This document shows positions 55,600-64,000 of a stretch of DNA of 64,000 nt, piece after piece. Below the pieces are notes generated by a model. The model was not told the DNA's origin and made no database searches. It was given only the letters and a program-made list of their open reading frames with translations. The stretch is from Candidatus Reidiella endopervernicosa (GTDB taxonomy: Bacteria > Pseudomonadota > Gammaproteobacteria > GCF-013343005). A program made the translations under genes and the position numbers. Location of the stretch: positions 992,001 to 1,056,000 of the forward strand of contig NZ_CP054491.1 of the NCBI RefSeq assembly GCF_013343005.1, given 5' to 3'. Positions within the stretch are counted from its first letter, which is position 1, and each line of letters opens with the position of its first letter.

Positions 55600-58500
55600 A
55601 TGAGTAAATCGCAAGCAGCTCGCATTCGCGAAATTCCATACAATTACACCTCATTTTCTGACCGTGAGATTGTCATCCGTTTTCTGGGAGAACGTGCCTG
55701 GGAGGTGCTGAATAATCTGCGTGGCGAGCGGAAGACGGGGCGTTCAGCGCGCATGCTGTTTGAGGTGCTGGGCGACATGTGGGTTATCAGTCGCAACCCC
55801 TTTATCCAGGACGATCTTCTTGAAAATGAACGGCGTAGAGATGCACTCGTCGGTGCACTCAACCACCGTCTCGATCAGATAGAGCAGCGTGCTGATAGTA
55901 ACCAACATGCACTTGAGCTACTGGCGATGGCGCGCAGTGCGGTGGCCAAGTTTAAGGAGTGGTTTCCACGTCAGCTGGAGTTGCGGCGTGGTGTCTCAGA
56001 TCGCATGGCGGGGCTTACCCGTCGAGACAATATCGACTTTGGTGGGCTTGCCCGTGTCTCGCACGCCACCGATGCAACCGATTGGCGTGTTGAGTACCCC
56101 TTTGTTGTTCTTACCCCCGATAGTGAGGCTGAGGTCGCCGCACTGGTCGCAGCTTCGATCGATCTTGGATTAACTATCATTCCGCGTGGTGGCGGTACCG
56201 GTTATACCGGTAGCGCTGTTCCACTGCATGCCGAGAGCGTGGTGATCAATACCGAGAAGCTCGAGGGCCTGGGTGAGGTCGAGTCGCGTCGCGATGATGT
56301 ATCAGGTGTCGATGTGGCGGCAGTTAGGGTTGAGGCGGGTGTGGTGACACGTCGAGTCTCAGAGCGTGCGGCTGGCGCCGGTTATGTCTTTGCTGTCGAT
56401 CCCACCTCGCAGGATGCCTCCACCATCGGTGGAAATATTGCCATGAATGCTGGCGGTAAGAAGGCGGTGATGTGGGGTACCACACTCGATAATCTGCTCT
56501 CCTGGCGCATGGTGACTCCCGATGCAGAGTGGTTGGAGGTCGAACGCCTCAACCACAATCTGGGCAAGATCCATGATCAGGAGTGGGTCGAGTTCCGTAT
56601 TCGCCGATTTGAAGCCGATGGCGTTACCCCGTGTGGTGAGCCTGAGCGGCTGAAGATTGCCGGTGCCGATTTCCGTAAACGTGGTCTCGGTAAGGATGTA
56701 ACCGATAAATTCCTCTCCGGTCTACCGGGTGTGCAGAAGGAGGGGTGTGATGGCCTGATCACCTCAGCGGTGTTCCTGTTGCACCGTATGCCAAACCATA
56801 CCCGCACCGTCTGTCTCGAGTTCTTCGGCAGCGATCTGCGTCGAGCGGTGCCGGCGATTGTAGAGATCAAGGACTACCTCGATGCAACCGAGGGTGTGGT
56901 GCTCTCGGGCCTGGAACACCTCGATGAGCGCTATGTGCGCGCCATCAACTACTCGAGTAAGGCCTCTCGAGGCGAACGACCGAAGATGGTGCTACTAGCC
57001 GATATCTCAGGCGATGGAGAAGACCGAGTTGCTGAGGCGGCCTCAACGATTGTTCGACTGGCCAATGCACGCGAGGCGGAGGGATTTGTTGCCGTCAGCC
57101 CCGAGGCGCGTCGACGTTTCTGGCTCGACCGCAGTCGTACCGCCGCCATTGCCGCTCATACTAATGCCTTTAAGATTAACGAGGATGTAGTGATCCCGCT
57201 CGACCGTTTGGCCGAATATAGCGAAGGGATCGAACGCATCAATATCGAGCAGTCGATGCGTAACAAACTGACGATGATCGACGAGCTCGAGCAGTGTCTG
57301 ACAGGTGATATACCCGAGCTGAGTGGCATGCCGGGGCTTGAGGATAGCGAAGAGATCCGCGAAATCGTCGAGCATAAACGCACCGCAGCCTGTGAGCATA
57401 TCCGCGCGGTGCGCGAGCGTTGGCAGCAGCTGCTTGAACATCAGGAAGAGGGCGCTGGAGGCCATCTGGAGCTTCTACCAGAGGTGCTTCGTGAGCAGAT
57501 AGATACAAACGATACCCTGATACGGTTGCTGCTTACCCGTCAGCTCAATATCTCCTACCGTGCCGAGATAGAACATCCACTCAAGGAGATCTTCTCTGGT
57601 CACGATCTGGAGGCGACCCATCAACGCTTCGATAAAATTCATGCGCGTGTGCGCTCGAGTCGTCTCTTTGTAGCGACTCATATGCACGCCGGTGATGGCA
57701 ATGTGCACACCAATATCCCCGTCAACTCCAACGACTATGAGATGCTGCAAGAGGCAGATCGCATTGTCGATCGTGTGATGAAGCTTGCGATTGCGCTCGG
57801 TGGTGTGATCTCGGGTGAGCACGGTATTGGTTTGACCAAGATGGAGTATCTTGATGAATCGGTGGTCGATGCCTTTGCCCAGTACAAGCAGAAGGTCGAC
57901 CCTGAGGGGCGTTTCAACCGCGACAAGCTACTGGCGGGTAGCGGGCTGGATAACGCCTATACACCGTCACTACGACTGGTTCAGCAGGAGGCATTGATAC
58001 TTGAGGAGAGCGAGCTCGGTAGCCTTAATGATGCAATCAGCCACTGCCTGCGTTGTGGTAAGTGCAAGCCGGTTTGCAGCACTCATGTGCCGCGCGCCAA
58101 TCTACTCTACTCGCCACGCAACAAGATTCTTGCCACCGGGCTGATCATCGAGGCGTTCCTCTATGAGGAGCAGACTCGGCGCGGTCTCTCGATTCGTCAT
58201 TTCGATGAGATGAACGATGTGGCCGATCACTGCACCATCTGTCACAAGTGCGTAACCCCCTGTCCGGTCAATATAGACTTTGGTGATGTTTCGGTAACGA
58301 TGCGCACCATTCTGCGTAACCGTGGCCAGAAACGAAGCAACGTTGGCACTCAGCTCTCGATGGCCTATCTGAATGCGACTGACCCGACGGCCGTTAAGCT
58401 GATGCGAAAGGGTTTGATCCAGTGGGGCTATGGGGCACAGCGACTCGGCCATGGTTTCCTGAAGCGTCTGGGGCTAGTGAAAAAGGAGCGTCACCCCAAG

Positions 58501-59445
58501 GCGACGGCCGGTAAGATGAGTATTCCGGTACAGGTGCGGGAGATCATGAAGACGCCGATGCCGAAGACGGCGCCGAGTCAGACCGTGCGACAGTTGCTGG
58601 CGCTGGAAGATAGCAGTTATGTGCCGATTCTCCGAGATGCCAAGGTGGTCAGTGAGGAGTCAGAGGCGGTCTTCTACTTCCCCGGCTGTGGCTCGGAGCG
58701 GCTCTTCAGCAAGATTGGTATGGCCTCGTTGGCGATGCTCTATGAGCATGGTGTACAGACGGTGCTGCCGCCTGGTTACCTCTGCTGCGGCTATCCACAG
58801 ACTGCCAGCGGTGATTTGGCCAAGGGTCGGCAGATCACTACCGAGAATAGGGTGCTGTTCCACCGCGTCGCCAATACGCTTAACTATCTCGATATCAAGA
58901 CGGTGATCGTCTCCTGCGGTACCTGTATGGATCAGCTGCTCAAGTATGAGTTCGAGCAGATCTTCCCCGGTTGCCGACTGCTCGATATCCATGAGTATCT
59001 GATGGAGCAGGGCGTTACCCTCAAGGGCAATAATCAGCGTTACCTCTACCACGACCCCTGCCACACGCCGATGAAGCATCACAATCCGGTCTCGGTTGCA
59101 GAGAAGTTGCTGGGCAGTGAGGTACGGCTCTCTGATCGTTGCTGTGGCGAGGCGGGCACCATGGCCGTGGCGCGTCCCGATATCAGTACTCAGCTTCGTT
59201 TCCGCAAGGAGGAGGAGTTATTGAAGGGTGTTAGAGAGATGGAGCAAGATTGGGGCAATGCACCGGCTAAGCTACTGACCTCCTGCCCCGCCTGTCAGCA
59301 GGGGCTGTCGCGTTATGAGGGCAGCACCGGTCTGCAGAGTGATTATGTCGTTGTTGAGATGGCCAGAACTCGTTATGGCGAAGAGTGGATGGATGAGTTT
59401 GTTGGGCGAATCAAGGCTGGTGGTATTGAGAAGGTGCTGCTCTAG
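55600..59445 (+). CDS. large FAD-linked oxidoreductase with 4Fe-4S and CCG domains (DUF3683 type)
   Basis: A 1281-residue multidomain protein. Residues 1-130 form a DUF3683-type region; FAD-binding-4 follows ([18 protein letters not shown], then [10 protein letters not shown]), then the FAD-oxidase C-terminal domain ([29 protein letters not shown]). Two 4Fe-4S motifs ([23 protein letters not shown]) and two CCG domains ([28 protein letters not shown]) complete it. This matches the D-lactate dehydrogenase/glycolate oxidase fusion class. It probably oxidises a 2-hydroxy acid and passes electrons to the respiratory chain. The substrate is not known. It has no membrane segment. Confidence 0.9.
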   Translation: MSKSQAARIREIPYNYTSFSDREIVIRFLGERAWEVLNNLRGERKTGRSARMLFEVLGDMWVISRNPFIQDDLLENERRRDALVGALNHRLDQIEQRADSNQHALELLAMARSAVAKFKEWFPRQLELRRGVSDRMAGLTRRDNIDFGGLARVSHATDATDWRVEYPFVVLTPDSEAEVAALVAASIDLGLTIIPRGGGTGYTGSAVPLHAESVVINTEKLEGLGEVESRRDDVSGVDVAAVRVEAGVVTRRVSERAAGAGYVFAVDPTSQDASTIGGNIAMNAGGKKAVMWGTTLDNLLSWRMVTPDAEWLEVERLNHNLGKIHDQEWVEFRIRRFEADGVTPCGEPERLKIAGADFRKRGLGKDVTDKFLSGLPGVQKEGCDGLITSAVFLLHRMPNHTRTVCLEFFGSDLRRAVPAIVEIKDYLDATEGVVLSGLEHLDERYVRAINYSSKASRGERPKMVLLADISGDGEDRVAEAASTIVRLANAREAEGFVAVSPEARRRFWLDRSRTAAIAAHTNAFKINEDVVIPLDRLAEYSEGIERINIEQSMRNKLTMIDELEQCLTGDIPELSGMPGLEDSEEIREIVEHKRTAACEHIRAVRERWQQLLEHQEEGAGGHLELLPEVLREQIDTNDTLIRLLLTRQLNISYRAEIEHPLKEIFSGHDLEATHQRFDKIHARVRSSRLFVATHMHAGDGNVHTNIPVNSNDYEMLQEADRIVDRVMKLAIALGGVISGEHGIGLTKMEYLDESVVDAFAQYKQKVDPEGRFNRDKLLAGSGLDNAYTPSLRLVQQEALILEESELGSLNDAISHCLRCGKCKPVCSTHVPRANLLYSPRNKILATGLIIEAFLYEEQTRRGLSIRHFDEMNDVADHCTICHKCVTPCPVNIDFGDVSVTMRTILRNRGQKRSNVGTQLSMAYLNATDPTAVKLMRKGLIQWGYGAQRLGHGFLKRLGLVKKERHPKATAGKMSIPVQVREIMKTPMPKTAPSQTVRQLLALEDSSYVPILRDAKVVSEESEAVFYFPGCGSERLFSKIGMASLAMLYEHGVQTVLPPGYLCCGYPQTASGDLAKGRQITTENRVLFHRVANTLNYLDIKTVIVSCGTCMDQLLKYEFEQIFPGCRLLDIHEYLMEQGVTLKGNNQRYLYHDPCHTPMKHHNPVSVAEKLLGSEVRLSDRCCGEAGTMAVARPDISTQLRFRKEEELLKGVREMEQDWGNAPAKLLTSCPACQQGLSRYEGSTGLQSDYVVVEMARTRYGEEWMDEFVGRIKAGGIEKVLL

Positions 59446-59483
59446 AAGCTGGTGCTGGATTGGTTGCGTGGAAAAGGACAATA

Positions 59484-59518
59484 AAAAGGGCGGCAGCTGA
59501 AATAGCTACCGCCCTTTT
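59484..59518. terminator. bidirectional terminator
   Basis: AAAAGGGCGG and CCGCCCTTTT form the stem with an internal AGCT pair. It serves the oxidoreductase and the converging beta-barrel gene. Confidence 0.9.
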
Positions 59519-59525
59519 TTGTTGT

Positions 59526-60194
59526 CTACTGGAACTGGTAGGAGAGACCGATGGAGGCGACCGGCCAGATGTTGAAATCGCTTAGATCATCTTCAAGGTT
59601 GGCGCGTTCGATGGCGAGATCGGCCTGTAGAGCATCGACGATAGTTGCATCGGTGCCGACCGCCTTGAGTGTGGCGCTGGGAGAGCCTTGGTAGAGCACG
59701 CCCACATCGAAGACAATGTTGACCCCCTTGTTACCGATTGGGTTGCCCCAACCGATGCCTACATAGGGCGCGATGTCGTTAAAATCGATGGTACTCTCCA
59801 GGGTGCCGACCAGCTCACTATCGTAGCTGGTGGTGCCTACTTCCCAGAGAGTGCCCGCCTCTGGTTTTCCGGTCAGACCAAACTCATTAGCATTGAGCAT
59901 TATGCCGCCGGTAAATCGGAAACTCCCTTCAAAGAAGTGCCAATCGAGTAGTGCACTACCGGTGAAGAGATCGACACGAGCGTCATAGTCGATACCGCCC
60001 TCACCCATAGATTTGTCATAGGACCAGCCATTGACGCCGACGCGCGCATTGAGATGTGGAGCGAGCTCCTGGGTCATCTCTGCGCCCATGCCGAGGGTAC
60101 TGATGCGTCCGCCGATGGCCGTTCCCTCGGCCTGAGTGCTGAATGGGGTTGCGAGTAGCGCAGTAACTGCGATCGTTAACAGCCTCTTCATCAT
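59526..60194 (-). CDS. outer-membrane beta-barrel protein
   Basis: About 221 residues. A Sec signal peptide (KRLLTIAVTALLATPFSTQA) is followed by alternating strands, including IGGRISTLGMGAEM and DIAPYVGIGWGNPIG, with FDVGVLYQGSPSATL near the end and a C-terminal YQFQ. It is a typical small barrel (OmpW-/CarO-like fold) but no function can be assigned. GAGGAATAG precedes the two possible ATG codons. The last residue is Gln rather than the usual Phe. Confidence 0.7.
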   Translation of the reverse strand: MMKRLLTIAVTALLATPFSTQAEGTAIGGRISTLGMGAEMTQELAPHLNARVGVNGWSYDKSMGEGGIDYDARVDLFTGSALLDWHFFEGSFRFTGGIMLNANEFGLTGKPEAGTLWEVGTTSYDSELVGTLESTIDFNDIAPYVGIGWGNPIGNKGVNIVFDVGVLYQGSPSATLKAVGTDATIVDALQADLAIERANLEDDLSDFNIWPVASIGLSYQFQ

Positions 60195-60268
60195 CTATTC
60201 CTCAAAGTGTGTTTGCCAATGGCTATGTAGAACAGTGTCGGCCGATCGCGGGTTACCTTTAGCCAGCG

Positions 60269-60931
60269 TTACGGTAGCTGTTTGATGCCTGATGAGGAGC
60301 CAAGGATCAGTGCATCGGCTGGGCGTATGGCAAAGATGCCCACAGTGACCACGCCGACGATGCTGTTGATCTGCTCTTCGAACTTCACCGGTTCCATGAT
60401 TTTCAGATCCTGAATGTCGAGAATGATATTGCCGTTATCGGTGGTGAAACCTTCGCGAAGAATAGGTGTGCCACCAAGTTTGACGATTTCGCGAGCGACA
60501 TAGCTGCGTGCCATCGGAATCACCTCTATCGGTAGAGGGAAGGCACCCAGCACGTCGACCAGTTTTGAGTCATCGGCAATGCAGACAAACTTGTCGCTCG
60601 CTGCGGCGACGATCTTCTCGCGCGTCAGTGCGCCACCGCCGCCTTTAATAAGGTGTAGGTGGCGATTCGACTCATCAGCCCCATCCACATAGAGCGGCAA
60701 TTGACCGACGCTGTTGAGATCCAGCACCTGGATGCCGTGTCCGCGCAGTCGCTCAGCGCTCGCTTCGGAGCTGGCAACGGTGCCGTCGATTTTTCCCTTC
60801 ATCGCACCGAGTAGGTCGATAAAGTGGTTGGCGGTTGAGCCGGTACCGACTCCGACCACGGTGCCCGACTCTACATATTCGATAGCGGCTTCCGCGGCCT
60901 GTTTTTTCATCTCATCTGGTGTCATGGCCAT
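60269..60931 (-). CDS. rpiA: ribose-5-phosphate isomerase A
   Basis: A 220-residue protein of normal length with [35 protein letters not shown] and catalytic residues Asp and Glu in DGADE. It interconverts ribose 5-phosphate and ribulose 5-phosphate in the pentose phosphate and Calvin cycles and so supplies phosphoribulokinase. It is divergent from ilvA. Confidence 0.97.
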   Translation of the reverse strand: MAMTPDEMKKQAAEAAIEYVESGTVVGVGTGSTANHFIDLLGAMKGKIDGTVASSEASAERLRGHGIQVLDLNSVGQLPLYVDGADESNRHLHLIKGGGGALTREKIVAAASDKFVCIADDSKLVDVLGAFPLPIEVIPMARSYVAREIVKLGGTPILREGFTTDNGNIILDIQDLKIMEPVKFEEQINSIVGVVTVGIFAIRPADALILGSSSGIKQLP

Positions 60932-61030
60932 TTTCCTTCTGCGTAATTAAAATTTGCAGTGATGATACCCGTGCCGCCTGGTTATGTCATGCCGCTAGGC
61001 AGGGCTGAGAGGAGCTGATAAGTTAGCGAC

Positions 61031-62551
61031 ATGAGTGACCGATATATAGAAAAAATACTGAAATCGCGTGTTTATGATGTCGCCTGCGAGACCCCGCTGG
61101 ACCCTGCGCCGCTGCTTTCAAAACGTCTCAATAATGAGGTGTTGCTAAAGCGAGAGGATCTGCAGCCGGTCTTCTCCTTCAAACTGCGTGGTGCCTATAA
61201 CAAGATGGCAAACCTGACGCAGAAACAGCGTGAACGAGGTGTGGTCGCAGCATCAGCGGGTAATCATGCGCAGGGTGTCGCGCTCTCGGCAGATAGGCTG
61301 GGTATCAAAGCGACGATCGTGATGCCCCGAACCACACCGGGCATCAAGGTGGAAGCGGTCAAACGCCTTGGTGGCAAGGTGGTGCTGCATGGCGATACCT
61401 ATGATGATGCCTATGAGCATGCTCGCATCATCTCGGATGATAAGGGTGCCTGTTTTATTCACCCCTACGATGATCCAGAGGTGATCGCGGGGCAGGGTAC
61501 GGTGGCACTCGAGATCATGCGTCAGCATGCGCAGGATATTCACGCCATCTTTGTACCGGTCGGAGGCGGTGGCCTGATTGCTGGCGTGGCGGTGTTCGCC
61601 AAGTACCTCAATCCAAAGATTCGTATTATCGGTGTTGAGCCTGAAGAGGCAGCCTGCATGGGTGAGGCGCTCAAGGCGGGCAAACGAGTGGTGCTTGATC
61701 AGGTCGGCATCTTTGCCGATGGTGTGGCAGTGAGGCAGGTGGGCAAGGAACCGTTTCGCATTGCCAAGCAGCTGGTCGATTCGGTGATTACCGTAACCAC
61801 CGATGAGACCTGTGCGGCGATTAAGGATATCTTCGACGATACACGTGCGATCGCCGAACCGGCAGGTGCGCTTGCTCTGGCGGGTCTAAAAAAACATGTC
61901 GCCAAGAGCCGGATCACGGGTAAATCACTGGTTGCGATTACCAGTGGTGCCAACATTAACTTTGATCGCCTGCGTCATGTGGCAGAACGGGCCGAGGTGG
62001 GTGAGCGGCGAGAGGCGGTACTGGCCGTCACGATTCCAGAACAGCCGGGTAGCTTTCGTAAGTTTTGTAAGGCGATTGGTAAACAGGGCATTACCGAATT
62101 TAACTACCGCTATGCTGATGCGAGCAGTGCGCACATCTTTGTAGGTGTGAAACTGGCGAATGCACAGAGCGAAAAGCGTGAATTGATTCAGCGTCTGCGT
62201 GATGGGGGTTATCGGGTGCTCGATATGGCCGACAATGAGATGGCCAAGCTGCATATTCGATACATGGTTGGCGGACGATCATCGGGTGTTGAGAACGAGA
62301 TACTCTATCGATTCCAGTTCCCGGAGCGCCCCGGCGCATTGATGCAGTTTCTAAATCAGATAGGACAGCAGTGGAATATCAGTCTGTTCCACTACCGAAA
62401 CCATGGTGCTGCCTATGGCCGGGTACTGGTCGGCATTCAGGTGCCTGCTGAGGAGAAGGGCCAATTCCAGGGATTTCTTGATAATCTCGGTTACCCCTAT
62501 TGGGATGAGAGTGATAACCCGGCCTATAATCTCTTTCTGGGGACGCTCTGA
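61031..62551 (+). CDS. ilvA: threonine ammonia-lyase, biosynthetic
   Basis: A 506-residue PLP enzyme. PVFSFKLRGAYNKM contains the PLP Lys, SAGNHAQGVA and VPVGGGGLIAGVA the cofactor phosphate loop. Two ACT-like regulatory regions occupy the C-terminal 170 residues (FPERPGALMQFLNQIG). It deaminates threonine to 2-oxobutanoate, the first step of isoleucine synthesis, and is normally inhibited by isoleucine. rpiA-ilvA divergence is common in this class. Confidence 0.97.
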   Translation: MSDRYIEKILKSRVYDVACETPLDPAPLLSKRLNNEVLLKREDLQPVFSFKLRGAYNKMANLTQKQRERGVVAASAGNHAQGVALSADRLGIKATIVMPRTTPGIKVEAVKRLGGKVVLHGDTYDDAYEHARIISDDKGACFIHPYDDPEVIAGQGTVALEIMRQHAQDIHAIFVPVGGGGLIAGVAVFAKYLNPKIRIIGVEPEEAACMGEALKAGKRVVLDQVGIFADGVAVRQVGKEPFRIAKQLVDSVITVTTDETCAAIKDIFDDTRAIAEPAGALALAGLKKHVAKSRITGKSLVAITSGANINFDRLRHVAERAEVGERREAVLAVTIPEQPGSFRKFCKAIGKQGITEFNYRYADASSAHIFVGVKLANAQSEKRELIQRLRDGGYRVLDMADNEMAKLHIRYMVGGRSSGVENEILYRFQFPERPGALMQFLNQIGQQWNISLFHYRNHGAAYGRVLVGIQVPAEEKGQFQGFLDNLGYPYWDESDNPAYNLFLGTL

Positions 62552-62577
62552 AGCTGTAGTAATGGTTTGTTGCATCA

Positions 62578-62603
62578 AAAAAGCCCGCGATTGCGGGCTT
62601 TTT
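62578..62603 (+). terminator. terminator of ilvA
   Basis: GCCCGC (62583-62588) and GCGGGC (62593-62598) with flanking A and T runs (AAAAA/TTTTT) extend to an 11-bp stem. Confidence 0.93.
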
Positions 62604-62642
62604 GTCAGGATAATCGATCAACCTGAAGGGAAGGTGAAGTGA

Positions 62643-63098
62643 TTAACGCTTTTTGGCGCTCTTCTTCTTAGCTGCTTTCTTCTTAGCAGCTACCTTCTTC
62701 TTGGCAACCTTTTTCTTAGCCACTTTCTTCTTAGCAGCTACCTTCTTCTTGGCGACCTTTTTCTTAGCCACTTTCTTCTTAGCAGCTACCTTCTTCTTGG
62801 CAACCTTTTTCTTAGCCACTTTCTTCTTAGCAACCTTTTTCTTAGCCACTTTCTTCTTAGCAGCTACCTTCTTCTTGGCAACCTTTTTCTTAGCCACTTT
62901 CTTCTTAGCAACCTTTTTCTTAGCTACTTTCTTCTTAGCAGCTACCTTCTTCTTGGCAACCTTCCTCTTAGCAGCGGCCTTTCTCTTTGGTGCTGCTTTC
63001 TTGGCTACCTTCTTCTTAGCTACTACCTTTTTCTTGGCAGTTACCTTCTTTTTTGCAGTCGCTTTTTTCTTGGAAGCGGCCTTCTTCTTCGTCGCCAT
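62643..63098 (-). CDS. histone H1-like/AlgP-type lysine-alanine-rich protein
   Basis: A 151-residue protein from the ATG at 63098 (GGAGG eight bases upstream) that is almost wholly Lys, Ala and Val, in repeats such as KKVAKKKVAAKK. It resembles the C-terminal domains of histone H1 and of AlgP (AlgR3), which bind DNA without sequence specificity. The repeats run down to the DNA level (period 15 and multiples), so repeat number may vary between strains. It probably condenses DNA or regulates transcription. Confidence 0.85.
   Translation of the reverse strand: MATKKKAASKKKATAKKKVTAKKKVVAKKKVAKKAAPKRKAAAKRKVAKKKVAAKKKVAKKKVAKKKVAKKKVAKKKVAAKKKVAKKKVAKKKVAKKKVAKKKVAAKKKVAKKKVAKKKVAAKKKVAKKKVAKKKVAAKKKAAKKKSAKKR
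62680..62960 (-). repeat. in-gene short tandem repeats coding Lys/Ala/Val
   Basis: Blocks of CTTCTTAGC, TTCTTGGCAACC and TTTTTCTTAGCCACT alternate over about 280 bases. Each block is a multiple of three, so changes in number keep the frame. Confidence 0.8.
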
Positions 63099-63612
63099 TA
63101 ATCGATCCTCCAATAGTGAAATTCCATTAACGCAATTGAGTATAAACAACTGTTTGCAAAATGCTAGTTGTCGAATGTGGTTAATAAGGCCTCTGTTTGA
63201 CTCGCTCTGTGGTGCGGTTTCTTAATGGCTAAGCTCGCATCATTGTTGGTCTCTGTGTGTGTGGTTTGTTGGCTCGTGTGGTAAGTGTTGGCAAGGGGAA
63301 GGGTGGTTGTTTCGTGCTTGTATAGTAGTGCGAGAGGTTGGTTGTGATTCGGTTCTGATAGCGATGAGCGGTTGTTGGTTATGTTGTCTTATACGTAGCA
63401 GTGCTTGAGATGTGTTTGGAGGTTCTGTGTGCGTTGTTGCTGTGAGGTTGAGATGAAAATATGAGTGGTGAAATGAATTTGCGCAAAAGTGTGTATGAAT
63501 GTTTGTAAGGGGTTGTTTGTTTGTTGGCAGTAAATGCTATTGCTGGATGATGGCGAAGATGGTTATGAAGAGAATGAGTGATCGATGTTGACGAGTCGTT
63601 GTGCTTGGTTGT
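63099..63612. other. 514-base intergenic region with strong G/T bias
   Basis: From about 63225 to 63605 the + strand is rich in G and T and poor in C, with no convincing ORF, hairpin or tRNA. I see no known RNA here. It separates the histone-like gene from the end of the cyclo-ligase gene, both on the - strand. Confidence 0.6.
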
Positions 63613-64000
63613 TTAGTCGAAGAGTGCAACGCCTTGTTCGGTTGCTATGCCTGCTAGTGGTACATCCCACTCCTGATGAGGAAGTGTGTTGATCTGTTGG
63701 CAGGCAAATGCAAAGCCAAGCAGTCTTGGTTTCTGCCAGTGACGACGGTGGTGTAGAAAGGCGAAAGAGCGATCATAGAAACCGCCGCCCATGCCAAGAC
63801 GGTTGCCATTGTTGTCAAAGCTGACCAGCGGTGTCAGTACCAGATCGAGTGTGTGGATTGAGATCATCTGCGAGCGTGAGACCACTGGCTCGGCGATACC
63901 AAATCGATTGGCTCGTAGCAGTGAGTGCGGGTGGTAGGGGGCAAAGTCGAGTCGGTTGGCGCGATTGGGTGCTAGAACCGGCAGGAACAGGTTCTTGTCA
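63613..64000 (-). CDS. 5-formyltetrahydrofolate cyclo-ligase (C-terminal part)
   Basis: The C-terminal 129 codons of a gene that begins beyond the window. DLVLTPLVSFDNNGNRLGMGGGFYDR is the hallmark of the family and is followed by LLGFAFACQQINTLPHQEWD. It converts 5-formyl-THF to 5,10-methenyl-THF with ATP. In many gammaproteobacteria the 6S RNA gene lies near this gene, but on the upstream side, which is outside the window. Confidence 0.93.
   Translation of the reverse strand, partial: DKNLFLPVLAPNRANRLDFAPYHPHSLLRANRFGIAEPVVSRSQMISIHTLDLVLTPLVSFDNNGNRLGMGGGFYDRSFAFLHHRRHWQKPRLLGFAFACQQINTLPHQEWDVPLAGIATEQGVALFD

Noticed and set aside
62653-63225. A Leu/Phe/Ala-rich membrane protein on the + strand
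   Set aside because: It is the complement of the Lys/Ala repeat gene, which has a good ribosome site and a known protein type.
1-64000. Prophage, integron, integrase or complete insertion sequence
   Set aside because: No integrase, transposase, capsid or terminase-like sequence was seen; the seven elements are the only mobile-like DNA.

Overview
The window looks like chromosomal DNA of a gammaproteobacterium that lives by sulfur oxidation and fixes CO2. The evidence is a phosphoribulokinase gene (45067-45960) divergent from a SulP anion transporter, a tusA-dsrE2-like sulfur relay pair (28770-29579), and typical gammaproteobacterial gene orders (asmA-mutY-yggX, thiS-thiG-trmB, rplM-rpsI). Lipoproteins, porins and MltC confirm a Gram-negative envelope. 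Chemoreceptor, c-di-GMP and two-component genes are numerous, suggesting a motile, environmentally responsive cell.

Layout. 0-7 kb: chemoreceptor remnant, phosphatase lipoprotein, DUF2157/GDYXXLXY pair, diguanylate cyclase, a large chemoreceptor. 7-12.5 kb: rlmJ, a lytic transglycosylase-like lipoprotein, thioredoxins, a CigR-like protein, a DMT transporter, mltC. 12.8-20.3 kb: signalling genes (histidine kinase, REC-TPR regulator, PAS hybrid kinase), a NERD/glycine-rich pair and tRNA-Phe. 20.3-27.2 kb: radical SAM enzyme, L-serine deaminase, yggX, mutY and an AsmA protein with internal repeats. 27.4-32.1 kb: MBL-fold ODP-like gene, tusA, dsrE2-like, GAF-PAS-GGDEF-EAL. 32.3-39 kb: PqqD/HprK-like/nucleotidyltransferase genes interleaved with glycosyltransferases, tRNA-Gly, then another glycosyltransferase and a sulfotransferase. 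39-46 kb: thiS, thiG, trmB, nhaD, sulP, prk. 46-55.5 kb: HDOD protein, rplM-rpsI, tRNA-Gln, two paralogous porins flanking AT-rich TPR/sulfotransferase genes, and a cNMP-binding/rhodanese gene. 55.6-64 kb: a 1281-residue FAD/Fe-S oxidoreductase, a beta-barrel protein, rpiA, ilvA, a histone-H1-like Lys/Ala protein and the end of a 5-formyl-THF cyclo-ligase gene.

The most unusual content is a family of seven copies of a ~280-bp element (6189, 15156, 19899, 27586, 31318, 54033, 54521). Every copy sits inside a protein-coding gene, six different genes in all, and each of these is a signal-transduction or sensor-like gene. All seven copies point the same way on the + strand although the host genes lie on both strands. 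Removing the DNA from CGCTGACC through CCCCG plus one purine restores the host reading frame exactly in six copies, with no target duplication. The element has a short 5' hairpin and a long 3' hairpin with compensatory changes between copies. No transposase is present in the window.

Separately, many single-base frame breaks occur, including in housekeeping genes (trmB, nhaD, the radical SAM gene). They probably reflect uncorrected sequencing indels more than real gene loss, but some could be decay.
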